41,947 nucleotides of DNA from Bacteroidales bacterium (GCA_025361285.1 JANYAP010000016.1:1-41947); one strand, 5' to 3'; positions 25,669-34,871 are shown, counted from the first letter of the stretch. The notes: generated by a model from the sequence alone, not told the origin. A program made the numbers and translations.

Positions 25669-25802
25669 TCCCTAACGATGGGCGGTATGAAAATGTTACC
25701 GATTGCGTGCGATTTCCTAACAAGTTACACAAAAGTTGAAGCGGGCTACAACCCTTGAATAACCCACTGAACCGGCAATTTTTTATACCGTGTGTTGTGC
25801 AC
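25669..25802 (-). repeat. attC-like imperfect palindrome 2
   Basis: Minus strand opens GCACAACACACGGTATAAAA and closes ATACCGCCCATCGTTAGGG. The arms align as CGGTATAAAAAATTGCCGGTT against CGGTATGAAAATGTTACCG, with bulges. The closing GTTAGGG fits GTTRRRY at six of seven positions and the opening GCACAAC fits RYYYAAC at six of seven. Length is about 134 bp. The segment 25803-25946 beside it holds a GGTGGCTCTTTTGG...CCACCAAAAG pair and no gene. Confidence 0.5.
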
Positions 25803-25946
25803 TGGTGTTCTATTTTTCTGTCATTTTTTCTTTCAATTTGCCATTTCGTTTCTGTCTGCCGTGCGATGGTTTGGTGGCTCTTTTGGATTTTTTAGCGTTG
25901 GTCTGTGCGATTGCAAAAAATACAAATGTGCCACCAAAAGCGTTGG

Positions 25947-27333
25947 CTATTTGAAATAAATTTCATCTCTTACACAAGTGTTGTTAAGCCAAAAACAATG
26001 TTTCGCGTATTCTTTTGCTTTCGTCAATTTGTCTTTGGTCGGCAAAGGATAAGTGTCTGCTGCGTTTGTGGCGTGTGGTCTAACGTGAGATACTGAATTG
26101 AAAGATTTGTTTGGAAAGTTTGAGTAACGAGTTGTTCCGACAACTTCCTTTACAATTTTGCCTTTTGAAACAATGTATTTTGTTTTTGCCCAAACTTTCT
26201 CAGCTTCAATAATGTCTTTGTAAGGCATATTCCAAAACTTCACTTTTCTTAAAACCAATTTCTCATTTTCAAATTGGAAAAACAAAAACAAAAATTTATG
26301 CTCTAAAATGTCTTTGAAATTAGAGTCGTCCCATTCTTCATTTACGATTTCTTCGTATTTGAAATTTGGAAAAGAAATATCTTCTTTGGGTAAATTGTTT
26401 TCCTTTAGTCTTACTGTCTTTACTATAATTTCAGCTTTTTCAAACTCCTCGATTTCCTTATCTAATTCAATTCCTAAGATTGCCTTTGTAAGGTTAGCAT
26501 AGAAACTTTTTGCCGTGGTGTTTATTTAAACTCCTGTTATAGTCAATATTTCTTCAACTGTCTTTCCGTAATATGGTTTGAATTTGGAAATTACGATTTC
26601 CTCAATTGTAAGCTTTTTTGCAACTGCAACTGATGGAATAAGTTTACCATAAATTCCTGTTGCTTCATTGGCAATTGAAGCAATAATATGATTTACATAA
26701 CCTTGTTTAAGTGAGTATGCTCTTTGTTTGGCTTGAATGACGCTAAAAGGTTGTTTTCTGACTGATGAAGCATTTGCACCTTTTGTGCAAGCACCTAAAT
26801 AAAATGTATCACCTTCCGAAAGTTCGTGTGCTTTTCCGTCAGCAATCTTTTGTTTGATTAACTCCCAATCCTTTTTTATTATTTCTAAGTCTGTATTTGA
26901 AAAAACTCCATTCGTCAACAAGTTTTATTAGGTAATCCAAAGTATCATAACCTGCTTGATGCAAATAGAAAATCAAAAGAATGTTTGCATTTTTTTTCCA
27001 AAAATCGCTATCTTCAAATTGTTGATTTACAACTTCAATGTAATTAATGATATTTAAAACCAATCGCTCTTTTGAACGATATTCATTATTCTTCAACTTT
27101 TTTAAAGGAGAAGATTTGAGTTCCATTCCAATTTCAAAAAAGTCTGCTTCCGATTTGGAGTTTGGGTCGTAACCAAAATAAAATTTCTCAAGTATTTGCC
27201 CGAAGTTTCCTTTACCTGTATAATTATGTTCTAAAACAAGAGGGTCGCAAGCCTGTCTTAAAGTCCTACCTTTAAGTAGCTTAGCGTAATCAATAACTGA
27301 TTTTTTATCTTTCGGTTTGTAAGGCAACTTCAT
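25947..27333 (-). pseudogene. Sau3AI/MutH-like type II restriction endonuclease, frameshifted and nonsense-mutated
   Basis: The track splits this into 26839-27333, 26526-26921 and 25947-26291. The frames join as one gene of about 460 codons. The first lesion is one extra T in a T6 run (26900-26905), moving VDEWSF into the frame of SNTDLEIIKKDWELI. The second is an in-frame TAA at 26526-26528, after EEILTITGV; 77 sense codons (INTTAKSFYANLTK...) link it to the third ORF. The N-terminal nuclease domain keeps the MutH/Sau3AI triad as D64, E71 and K73 in ADFFEIGMELKSSP. Its start overlaps the methyltransferase end by 29 bases. Family members cut at GATC. As read, no full-length enzyme is made. 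Confidence 0.82.
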
Positions 27334-28603
27334 TAGTGATTTTTTGATTTAAAGATATTCCAATTTTTTCAATTACTCCGACGACTAATGCATTACCCAT
27401 AAAAAAAGCTCTTTTTGTATCCGAAACTTCTTCAAGTTTTGTATGGTCATCTGGAAACATATTTAAGCGTTCAAGTTCAACAGGTGAAAGCCTCCTATAA
27501 CCTTTTGTAGTTAGAATAACGTGTTTAAATCTTGATGGGGATTTTCCTCCCTCACCAGTTATTATTGTTCTTGAAGGTTTATCTAAAGGGTCTGGAAATA
27601 TCATACCACCTTCACTATAACTATACTCAAAACCTTGTGAGTTCATACGCATTTCTTTTTTTGGCCCTTTTAAATACATCCATTTATCAAGTTCGCTGTT
27701 GTCAATGTAGAATTCTGATGTGACCTCACCATTTTGAATAAGGTCTCTCAAAATCGTAAATTCTCCATCATAGTTTGGTTGTGTTTTTATTGTTGTAACC
27801 AAACTATTTATCATTACTCCTGAATTTTCAAACAGTCCTGTAGTTTCGCCTTTGTTGAAATTTTCAGAAATTAAAACAATATCTCCTTTAAGTGTAAATT
27901 CCGTTGGAAATAATGTTTTTTCTGATATTACGGGTAATGCTTCAGCTAATGTTCCTTCTTCTAAAATCCATTCTGTTGGTGTGACTTCCTTTAAACTTTC
28001 ATAAATGCAAGTTCCTTGGAGATATGCTAAAATGAAAATTCTTCTTCGTCTTTGTGGCATACCAAAATCGGCTGCATTTATTACTCGCCATTCAACTGCA
28101 TATCCCAAATGATCTAAACTTTGTAAAATGATTGCAAAGTCTCGTCCTCTTTGCCCTGATGGAGAAATTAGAAGTCTATCGACATTTTCGAGGAACAAAT
28201 ACTTTGGTTTATTTTGTTTTTCTGAAATTATTTTGTGGATACTCCACCACAAAACTCCTTTTTTCCCTATAAGTCCTTTTGAATTTTTTAAGGTTGTTGC
28301 AACAGAATAGTCTTGACAAGGAAAACCACCAACCAATAAATCGTGGTCTGGAATTACAGAAACATCAACTTGAGAAATATCATCATTTGAATGACCATTA
28401 TTTCCAAAACGATTTTCATAAACCAAAGAGGCGTGTTGCATTTTTGTAGATGGTTCCTATTGGTTGCTCCAAACTATTTTGTATGGTGATTTAAGCCCTT
28501 TTTTATAACCTGATGATGCAGATTTTCCATTCCATCCTTCAAGTCCAAGACGAAAGCCTCCTACACCTGCAAATAATTCTACGACTTTAATTTCATTTTC
28601 CAT
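27305..28603 (-). pseudogene. C5-cytosine DNA methyltransferase (Sau3AI-like system) with in-frame TAG
   Basis: The track starts at 28441, but the frame continues upstream to ATG 28603: MENEIKVVELFAGVGGFRLG (motif I, SAM site) ... KIVWSNQ, then TAG at 28457-28459, then EPSTKMQHASLVYENRFG. Related enzymes have WANQWEPS here, so TAG replaces Trp. The rest is intact: GGFPCQDYSV (motif IV, catalytic Cys), LFLENVDRLL (VI), PQRRRRIF (VIII), a target-recognition region, and GNALVVGVIEKIG (X); 432 codons in total. A product restarting at 28441 would lack motif I and be inactive. The ATG overlaps the regulator stop by 11 bases. Confidence 0.82.
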
Positions 28604-28919
28604 TGTGAACAGTTTTTAGATATTTCACCTTTTCCTCAGCAACTTTCAAAATACTTAAATCTGCTTCCTCGTCAAGAATTTTGTAAGCGATTTGATCACT
28701 TAAAAAATCGTTCTGCAATTCCTTTTCGTCAACTTTAAAAAAGGCAGCAACTTGCTTAATATTTAGCTTGGTTGGCTGTCTTTCGTTGCGTTCAATCTTA
28801 GCCAATAGTGAAGTGTCAATACAAATTTGTTCTGAAACAAATTTTAAAGTCAAGCCCGCTGCTTCTCTGAGATTTCTAAGATGTTCTCCAAATGTTTTTG
28901 TATTCTTAATTGCTACCAT
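28593..28919 (-). CDS. XRE-family regulator of the restriction-modification operon
   Basis: I start it at ATG 28919 (108 aa); the track uses a TTG nine bases upstream. The helix-turn-helix is FGEHLRNLREAAGLTLKFVS then EQICIDTSLLAKIERNERQP (about 9-50), followed by a helical tail that may dimerise. It heads the operon with the methyltransferase and endonuclease, overlapping the methyltransferase start (ATGGAAAATGA). It probably acts like a C protein, timing methyltransferase and nuclease expression. Two inverted repeats built on GGAC/GTCC lie just upstream and are likely its operators. Its frame is intact, unlike the two enzymes. Confidence 0.85.
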   Translation of the reverse strand: MVAIKNTKTFGEHLRNLREAAGLTLKFVSEQICIDTSLLAKIERNERQPTKLNIKQVAAFFKVDEKELQNDFLSDQIAYKILDEEADLSILKVAEEKVKYLKTVHNGK

Positions 28920-28931
28920 ATTAGTCAAATA

Positions 28932-28978
28932 TTGTCCAAAAATAAGGACAATAAATTTATGGACAAAAAAAGTCCATA
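28932..28978 (-). promoter_or_regulatory. paired inverted-repeat operators of the RM regulator
   Basis: TTGTCC-N8-GGACAA (28932-28951) and TATGGAC-N7-GTCCATA (28958-28978) lie 13-60 bases before the regulator start. Both use the same GTCC/GGAC half-site, one pointing inward and one outward. This two-site layout resembles C-boxes of controller proteins. Confidence 0.6.
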
Positions 28979-29040
28979 AAAGTTTTCAACAATGTTTGGG
29001 TGGTCGGAGGGCTTGGGTGCGTCGGCAAGAAAATTGCTCT

Positions 29041-29082
29041 TTTGCAAGCCGAAGTGTCGGCTAGTGTGTCGGGGCTTGCAAA
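29041..29082. repeat. 10-bp perfect inverted repeat at the outer edge of the RM island
   Basis: TTTGCAAGCC and GGCTTGCAAA are separated by 22 bases (GAAGTGTCGGCTAGTGTGTC plus GG). It sits between the operators and the first host gene and could be a terminator-like hairpin or a boundary palindrome. The remainder of 28979-29182 shows no gene. Confidence 0.5.
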
Positions 29083-29182
29083 TGTGCAGTTTTGAGCAGT
29101 GGCAGTCATTTTTTTGTTTATTGTTTTCTGTCTTTAAGTAGCAAATTGTCTGCTGTGTCGTTGTCTTTTTACACTTGTACAG

Positions 29183-29223
29183 AACTATATACTATATACC
29201 ATGTACTATGTACTAATTACTTT
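29183..29223. repeat. TACTATATAC/ATGTACTA word repeat
   Basis: GAACTATATACTATATACCA followed by TGTACTATGTACTAATTAC repeats a TACTATxTAC word. It belongs to the AGTACT-type family seen at 4114, 19345 and 21877 and lies immediately after the stop of the CCC-motif protein gene. Confidence 0.5.
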
Positions 29224-29226
29224 CCA

Positions 29227-29598
29227 TTAAAAATTATTCCAAGGAAAGGAATGAAATAGTGGTCCTAAAACGGCACCTGCAATTGAAAGATATATTGCAT
29301 ATATTAATACGTATAAGCCCGAAATGGAAGTTCCTATTATTGCGCAAACCTTTCCGGCTCGTAAGTTTTTAACCGAGCCTTCGGTGTACCAAGTAGGGTT
29401 TTCGCGAAACAGCTTCTCGTCCTTACCCGATAAAACAAGGGCTATAATACCTAAAATTAAGCCCACAAAACCAAAGCACCAGCAACAAACAATCGATAAT
29501 ATACCCAATACTAACACGGCGGTAGCGTTTGGTAGCGATTGTAACATGTAATTTGGTGTTCCACTTTGTGGTGCTTGATAATTTGTTGTTGGTTCCAT
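29227..29598 (-). CDS. CCC-motif membrane protein
   Basis: The protein is 123 aa. After a short polar N-terminus comes LPNATAVLVLGILSIVCCWC, a transmembrane helix with a cysteine cluster, then GFVGLILGIIALVLSGKDEK, a soluble piece with NLRAGKVCAIIG, and a third hydrophobic segment. The N-ATAVL..GILSI pattern and the Cys cluster define the Bacteroidota CCC-motif membrane protein group. Function is unknown. It lies 11 bp after the DUF2752 gene on the same strand, the usual pairing. Confidence 0.8.
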   Translation of the reverse strand: MEPTTNYQAPQSGTPNYMLQSLPNATAVLVLGILSIVCCWCFGFVGLILGIIALVLSGKDEKLFRENPTWYTEGSVKNLRAGKVCAIIGTSISGLYVLIYAIYLSIAGAVLGPLFHSFPWNNF

Positions 29599-29609
29599 AC
29601 GATTGTAAT

Positions 29610-29903
29610 TTAGTTGATTAGTTTATAAATGTAATTAAAAAGAACTACGATTGTGTTAAATATAAAAAGCCATTTTAAATTTCTTGCTCCGTTTTCGAAG
29701 CTATATATCAAATGCAAAGGCAGATATAATAACATTGCAATTGTAGGAATTAATGACGGATAAATTGTAATACTATCGAGCATATTTCCTTTAACTAACT
29801 CAATAAACGACCGTTGCATTCCGCACCCAGGGCAGTCGATTCCTAAATACTTTTTATATAGGCATGGCAACGAATTAGTTTCGAGCCAGTGTGCTATGGG
29901 CAT
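29610..29903 (-). CDS. DUF2752 membrane protein
   Basis: The protein is 97 aa. The signature is LGIDCPGCGMQRSFIELVKG, with the paired cysteines of DUF2752, followed by two hydrophobic segments (SLIPTIAMLLYLPLHLIY and WLFIFNTIVVLFNYIY). It is a small inner-membrane protein of unknown role, usually next to a CCC-motif or TM2-like protein as here. The cysteines could bind metal or be redox active; that is only suggested by spacing. The gene heads a two-gene operon. Confidence 0.85.
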   Translation of the reverse strand: MPIAHWLETNSLPCLYKKYLGIDCPGCGMQRSFIELVKGNMLDSITIYPSLIPTIAMLLYLPLHLIYSFENGARNLKWLFIFNTIVVLFNYIYKLIN

Positions 29904-29948
29904 ACGTTGCAGTATGAGGTTAGAAGTGAAAAGCTTGCATAGTTAGTT

Positions 29949-30090
29949 TCTGTCCGTAAAGTAAACAATAAATGGAATAACAGGCGAAACCTTTTCTAAA
30001 ATAACAGATTGTAAGCTTATTGCAGCGTATAATCGATTACTCAAGGGAGAGGTTTCGCCTGTTGCATTACATTACGGAAGAACACTAATT
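29949..30090 (+). repeat. MITE-like element, GGCGAAACC family, copy 1
   Basis: The perfect 13-base arms AACAGGCGAAACC (29979-29991) and GGTTTCGCCTGTT (30051-30063) enclose an AT-rich loop. The right end is ATTACGGAAGAACACTAATT. It aligns along its length with 38548-38694. Its right terminus supplies the TAG stop of the aconitase gene. Confidence 0.8.
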
Positions 30091-32349
30091 ATTACTTTTA
30101 CTTATTAAATTAAGTGCCGACCCAGCCTTAAACCAATCGAATTGGTTTTGATTGTATGTATGGTTGGCCTGAATGCTTTCCTGTACGCCATTGCTGTGAT
30201 GTAAAATAACAGTAAATGGCTTGCCTTCTGCAAAATTGGTAAGTCCAATTACGTCTATTGAATCGTCCTCCAAAATTTTATCATAATCGGCTTTATTGGC
30301 GAACGTTAACGCCAACATTCCTTGCTTTTTGAGGTTGGTTTCGTGAATGCGAGCAAACGATTTTACGAGTACTACTTTAGCGTTTAAGTGCCGGGGTTCC
30401 ATAGCGGCATGCTCGCGCGATGATCCTTCGCCGTAATTTTCGTCGCCAACAATAATTGAGCTTAAGCCCGCCGCTTGATATGCCCTACTGGCCTCGGGAA
30501 CTGCTGCATAAATACCTGTTATCTGATTTTTTACCGAGTTGGTTTTATCGTTAAACGCGTTAATGGCACCTATAAGCAAGTTGTTGGATATATTGTCGAT
30601 ATGCCCACGATATTTAAGCCAAGGGCCAGCCATCGAAATATGATCGGTGGTGCATTTTCCCTTTGCTTTAATTAAAAGTTTTAGACCTTTATAGTCGTTA
30701 CCGTTCCATTGGTCGAAAGGCGCAAGCAGTTGTAAGCGGTCTGATTTTGAATCGACTAAAACCTCAACTTTGCTTCCATCGGCGGCTGGGGCTTTGTAGC
30801 CGTTGTCGTCAACCGAAAAGCCTTTTGCAGGAAGCTCAATTCCTTCGGGTTCGTTGAGTTTAACTTTCTGTCCATTTTCGTTAACCAACTCGTCGGTAAT
30901 TGGGTTGAAGGCAATATCGCCAGCAATGGCAAAGGCTGTAACTATTTCGGGCGATGCTACAAAAGCAAATGTGTTGGGATTGCCATCGGCGCGTTTTGCG
31001 AAATTGCGGTTAAACGATGTTATAATGGAGTTTCGCATTTGCTTTTCGGCATCCTTACGAGCCCACTGCCCAATGCATGGGCCGCATGCGTTGGCAAGTA
31101 CAACACCACCTATGCGGTCGAAAATTTTAATCAGCCCGTCGCGTTCCATGGTAAAGCGAACCAATTCGGAACCAGGGGTTATGGTGAAACTCGATTTTAC
31201 TTTCAGGTTTTTATCCGATGCCTGCTTTGCAATGGAGGCGGCACGGGTAATGTCCTCGTACGACGAGTTTGTACACGAACCTATTAAGCCTACTTCCAAA
31301 TTACGTGGGTAATCGTTTTCGATAACGGCTTGTTTAAATTGCGATAGCGGCCAAGCTTTATCGGGCGAAAACGGGCCATTTATATGTGGTTCTAGTTCCG
31401 AGAGGTTAATTTCAATTACCTGGTCGAAATATTTTTCGGGATTTTCGTAAACTTCTTTATCGCCTGTAAGATACGACTTTATGGTATTGGCAACTTCAAC
31501 AACTTCCGTACGGTTGGTAGCCTTCAAATATGCAGCCATTTTATCGTCGTAACCAAATACCGATGTTGTTGCGCCAATTTCGGCTCCCATATTGCAAATA
31601 GTGCCTTTGCCGGTGCACGATATTGAAGAGGCACCCTCGCCAAAATATTCGACAATGTAACCAGTTCCGCCTTTAACGGTAAGAATACCGGCTACTTTAA
31701 GAATTACATCTTTGGCCGACGTCCATCCGCTTAGTTTTCCGGTAAGCTTAACGCCTATTAACTTCGGGAATTTAAGTTCCCAAGGCATTCCAGCCATTAC
31801 GTCAACTGCATCGGCACCACCAACGCCAATGGCTATCATTCCAAGTCCACCAGCATTTACGGTATGCGAATCGGTGCCAATCATCATGCCTCCGGGAAAA
31901 GCATAGTTTTCGAGAATTACCTGATGGATAATGCCTGCGCCTGGTTTCCAAAAACCAATGCCATATTTATTAGATACCGACGAGAGAAAATCGTAAACCT
32001 CTTTATTGGTAATCTCGGCGGTTTTAAGGTCGTTGGTAGCGCCTTCCTTAGCAATAATTAGATGATCGCAATGCACGGTTGATGGCACAGCCACTTTGCT
32101 TTTGCCGGCGTGCATAAATTGCAATAAAGCCATTTGCGCCGTTGCATCTTGCATTGCTACTCTGTCGGGATTAAAATCGACGTAATCGGCCCCTTTTATG
32201 TATTCTCGGTTTAACACACCTTCGGACAAATGCGTGTAAAGAATTTTTTCGGTTAAGGTTAACGGCTTATTTACAAGCTTTCGGGCACTATCAACTCGTA
32301 ATACCATATTGGCATACAAGGATTTAATCATTTCGATATCAAAAACCAT
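30085..32349 (-). CDS. acn: aconitate hydratase, mitochondrial type
   Basis: The product isomerises citrate to isocitrate in the TCA cycle with a [4Fe-4S] cluster. At 754 aa it is the length of mitochondrial-type aconitases rather than the ~890-aa AcnA or ~865-aa AcnB. Motifs: [52 protein letters not shown] (first cluster Cys), [11 protein letters not shown] (two cluster Cys), [12 protein letters not shown] and the swivel-domain [15 protein letters not shown]. All substrate and cluster residues look present. The last codons (SNN) and the stop TAG lie in or beside the terminus of a MITE-like element. It is monocistronic by context. Confidence 0.96.
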   Translation of the reverse strand: MVFDIEMIKSLYANMVLRVDSARKLVNKPLTLTEKILYTHLSEGVLNREYIKGADYVDFNPDRVAMQDATAQMALLQFMHAGKSKVAVPSTVHCDHLIIAKEGATNDLKTAEITNKEVYDFLSSVSNKYGIGFWKPGAGIIHQVILENYAFPGGMMIGTDSHTVNAGGLGMIAIGVGGADAVDVMAGMPWELKFPKLIGVKLTGKLSGWTSAKDVILKVAGILTVKGGTGYIVEYFGEGASSISCTGKGTICNMGAEIGATTSVFGYDDKMAAYLKATNRTEVVEVANTIKSYLTGDKEVYENPEKYFDQVIEINLSELEPHINGPFSPDKAWPLSQFKQAVIENDYPRNLEVGLIGSCTNSSYEDITRAASIAKQASDKNLKVKSSFTITPGSELVRFTMERDGLIKIFDRIGGVVLANACGPCIGQWARKDAEKQMRNSIITSFNRNFAKRADGNPNTFAFVASPEIVTAFAIAGDIAFNPITDELVNENGQKVKLNEPEGIELPAKGFSVDDNGYKAPAADGSKVEVLVDSKSDRLQLLAPFDQWNGNDYKGLKLLIKAKGKCTTDHISMAGPWLKYRGHIDNISNNLLIGAINAFNDKTNSVKNQITGIYAAVPEASRAYQAAGLSSIIVGDENYGEGSSREHAAMEPRHLNAKVVLVKSFARIHETNLKKQGMLALTFANKADYDKILEDDSIDVIGLTNFAEGKPFTVILHHSNGVQESIQANHTYNQNQFDWFKAGSALNLISKSNN

Positions 32350-32502
32350 AAGTTCTATTTTAAGATATGCAATTTACAAAAAAACAGTAGTGAAATGTTT
32401 GTTGTACATTTTTGGGTTAAATCTTTTTTTAAGCACTATAAAATATATTGCCTTTGTAAAATCGCTTCGCTAGGCTATTATCTGTTTCAGATTACTTTCG
32501 GA

Positions 32503-32541
32503 GAACTATTCTCTGCGCAACAAAATCGCTGCGCTAGATTC
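32503..32541 (+). repeat. dispersed 39-bp repeat, copy 2
   Basis: GAACTATTCTCTGCGCAACA then AAATCGCTGCGCTAGATTC matches the reverse complement of 21915-21953 except at two positions. An extra ATCGCTTCGCTAG lies just upstream at 32461. The surrounding 32350-32642 holds no gene; the 79-aa track ORF here is an accident of the repeat. Confidence 0.6.
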
Positions 32542-32642
32542 CTCACTTCGTTATTAATGAATATCAAAAAATTAACCTTGAAGGGTGTGTACTATAGCAT
32601 CGATAAACAACGTGCCTTGTTTAACCTATACTAATGCCTTAA

Positions 32643-33185
32643 TTATTCCTTTATACCTAATGTTTTACACACTTCGGCGTAAGTCATACTTTTATAATCT
32701 ACAGCTTTAGAGCTTTTTAATTTTGCCGATTTTAAATATACATTTGCAGGTATTAAAATGTACCGAAAAAGGCAATCGTTTGTATAAGGAGGGTCAACTC
32801 TTGTTGACATAAATTGTATTGTACCATAATGGGGTATAAAATAATCGAAGTTTCCAATAAAAGTTGATGCTGGTAATTGCCAAACTTCTTGTGGAAATAG
32901 GTATTTGTCGGGTTTTACGTAAGCAAGAATTACTCCATTCTCCACAATATCTTCGGTAAATTCTGCATCATCTAAATTAAAATACCAATCTTCTGAACTG
33001 CCCGACCAAACTGACGTGTAGAGCCAAGGTGAGGATATTACTTCGGTGGTTGAACCGTTTAAGCCATCTCTTCCATCCAATCCATCTCGGCCCGAAGGAC
33101 CAACTGGGCCTGTTTTAACACAACTAGTTAACCCAGTAGCAACCAAGGCTAATACCGTAAAAGCTTTTATTGTAATTGTTTTCAT
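32643..33185 (-). CDS. lipoprotein with a short collagen-like segment
   Basis: The protein is 180 aa. A type II signal ends in the lipobox LTSC, so it should be lipid-anchored after cleavage before that Cys. The mature protein starts VKTGPVGPSGRDGLDGRDGL, six Gly-X-Y triplets, then a beta-rich domain of about 140 residues. Collagen-like starts followed by a compact domain are common in Bacteroidota surface lipoproteins of unknown role. A C-terminal SMTYAEVCKTLGI is conserved-looking. No +2 Asp is seen. It stands alone between aconitase and the MATE gene. Confidence 0.82.
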   Translation of the reverse strand: MKTITIKAFTVLALVATGLTSCVKTGPVGPSGRDGLDGRDGLNGSTTEVISSPWLYTSVWSGSSEDWYFNLDDAEFTEDIVENGVILAYVKPDKYLFPQEVWQLPASTFIGNFDYFIPHYGTIQFMSTRVDPPYTNDCLFRYILIPANVYLKSAKLKSSKAVDYKSMTYAEVCKTLGIKE

Positions 33186-33337
33186 ACTAAAATAATTAAG
33201 GTTAATGGTTGTTTTGGCTTATTTGCAAAAACCATTCCAAATAAAGTAGCAAGTTGAAGTTACAAAATTATTTATATACAACAAGTTTATTAAACTGACA
33301 TATTAATTTTTAACGCAATAATTTAAATTTTATCATG

Positions 33338-33368
33338 TCTTGGTTCTTAGTTCTTGATTCTTGGTTCT
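33338..33368. repeat. TTCTTGGTTC word repeat
   Basis: TCTTGGTTCTTAGTTCTTGA followed by TTCTTGGTTCT repeats a TTCTTxGTTC word with drift. It is the fourth word-repeat family in the window and lies in the gap before the MATE gene stop. The rest of 33186-33383 shows no gene. Confidence 0.55.
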
Positions 33369-33383
33369 ATTTAATAATTTCAT

Positions 33384-34805
33384 TTACACCTTCTTTGTTT
33401 TCCAGTTTCCTTTGCGGAAAATAAAAAATCCAACAACGGCAATTGATGTTTCGGCGACTAAAATGGCAATATATACTCCATTTTCGCCAATGCTCGAATG
33501 TATTGCAAGCAAGTATGCCAGTGGAATTTCGATACACCAAAAGCAAAATAAGTTAATATAAGTAGGCGTGTATGTATCGCCTGCACCGTTTATCGATTGC
33601 ACCATAACCATGCCTAACCCATAGAAAACAAAGCCATAACTTATTGTACGCAAGCATACCGCGCCTTTTTCAATTACCAAAGCATTGTTGGAGAACAACG
33701 ATATAAATTGGTGTGCAAATATTACAAGAAAAATACTAGCAACGCCCATTACAATAATATTAGCAATACTGGTAATCCAAGCTGCGCGTTCGGCGCGATC
33801 GGGCTGGCCTGCACCAAGGTTTTGTCCCACCAACGTTGATGCTGCATTGCTCAACCCCCACGATGGCAGTAGCGAAAAGATAACAATTCGAATTGCTATT
33901 GTATAACCTGCCACCACTTCGCTACCGAACACCGACAAGGTGCGCACCATAAACACCCAGCTGGTAGTGGCTATAAGGTTTTGCATTATTGCGCCCACCG
34001 AAAGCTTAATAATTTGCCGTAACACCTGCCATTCTATAGTTATGTGCGGCAATAAAAGCTTTACGGCTCTTTTTCCCGAAAACAACAAATACATTTGGTA
34101 TATTACCGCTAAGCCTCTGCCAGTAGTAGTTGCAATGGCAGCCCCTTTAATGCCAAGCTCGGGAAATGGCCCTAAACCAAAAATAAGACTTGGGTCGAGA
34201 ATTAAGTTCAATAAATTGGCATACCAAAGCACCCGCATGGCAATGGCTGCATCGCCGGCACTTCGAAATGCAGCGTTTATAATAAAAAGTAGAAGTATAA
34301 CAATGTTGCCCGTAAGCATTATAGCGGTGAAGAGGTAGTTTTCGGAAATCAGCTTTTCCGATGCTCCCATCAAACGTAACAGTTCTTTCGAGAAAAATAA
34401 GCCTGGTATTGCCAGCACCAATGCGATAAAGATGCCAGCAATTATAGCCTGCGCGGCTGCCACCGAAGCTCCTTCAGGGTTTTTTTCGCCAATGCGGCGC
34501 GCAATCATGGCCGTTGTTCCGGCGCTTAAACCAAAGCCAATGGCGTATATAATGGTCATCATCGATTCGGTAAGTCCAACGGTAGCAACTGCGTCGGACC
34601 CTAATCGGGAAACAAAAAATATATCGACAACAGCAAACAGCGATTCCATCATCATTTCGAGCACCATAGGAACGGCAAGCAAAAAGATGGATCTATTAAG
34701 GCTAACTTTGGTGTAATCGTGCTCGCCACCCTTAATAGCGGCAACAACTTCGCCAAATAAAACCGTAATTGTTGCTCGTAATTGTTTTATGTATGTAACT
34801 ATCAA
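33384..34805 (-). CDS. MATE-family efflux transporter
   Basis: The protein is 473 aa with about 12 hydrophobic helices in two homologous halves. The N-terminal NRSIFLLAVPMVLEMMMESL then FAVVDIFFVSRLG is the family signature; the second half begins near KLSVGAIMQNLIATTSWVFM. It should export organic cations or other compounds using a Na+ or H+ gradient. The start is a TTG at 34805; no ATG exists upstream in frame, and the first internal ATG would cut into helix 1, so TTG is preferred. Substrate unknown. It lies downstream of ppiD, separated by a terminator, so it is likely transcribed separately. Confidence 0.9.
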   Translation of the reverse strand: MIVTYIKQLRATITVLFGEVVAAIKGGEHDYTKVSLNRSIFLLAVPMVLEMMMESLFAVVDIFFVSRLGSDAVATVGLTESMMTIIYAIGFGLSAGTTAMIARRIGEKNPEGASVAAAQAIIAGIFIALVLAIPGLFFSKELLRLMGASEKLISENYLFTAIMLTGNIVILLLFIINAAFRSAGDAAIAMRVLWYANLLNLILDPSLIFGLGPFPELGIKGAAIATTTGRGLAVIYQMYLLFSGKRAVKLLLPHITIEWQVLRQIIKLSVGAIMQNLIATTSWVFMVRTLSVFGSEVVAGYTIAIRIVIFSLLPSWGLSNAASTLVGQNLGAGQPDRAERAAWITSIANIIVMGVASIFLVIFAHQFISLFSNNALVIEKGAVCLRTISYGFVFYGLGMVMVQSINGAGDTYTPTYINLFCFWCIEIPLAYLLAIHSSIGENGVYIAILVAETSIAVVGFFIFRKGNWKTKKV

Positions 34806-34856
34806 TTTAATTGATTTAATGCGTATTGTATCGATGCCGCTAAATTTAGGTTGTGA

Positions 34857-34871
34857 AAGCCCTTCGGGCTT
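34857..34871. repeat. AAGCCC-TTC-GGGCTT tetraloop-type hairpin
   Basis: A perfect 6-bp stem closes a C(TTC)G loop between the MATE start and the ppiD terminator. With no T-run it is not an obvious intrinsic terminator; it may be a REP remnant or an RNA stabiliser. Confidence 0.45.

Noticed and set aside
12377-28603. Stop-codon reassignment as an explanation for the broken genes
   Set aside because: TAG, TGA and TAA all interrupt genes here, one lesion is a frameshift, and the housekeeping genes have no internal stops.
24913-29226. Prophage or conjugative element
   Set aside because: No phage structural, integrase, relaxase or transfer genes are present; only RM, toxin-antitoxin and palindromes are seen.
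30803-31312. 169-aa plus-strand ORF
   Set aside because: It is antisense within aconitase, which has complete motifs on the other strand.
32395-32634. 79-aa plus-strand ORF beside aconitase
   Set aside because: It overlaps a dispersed 39-bp repeat and has no family features.
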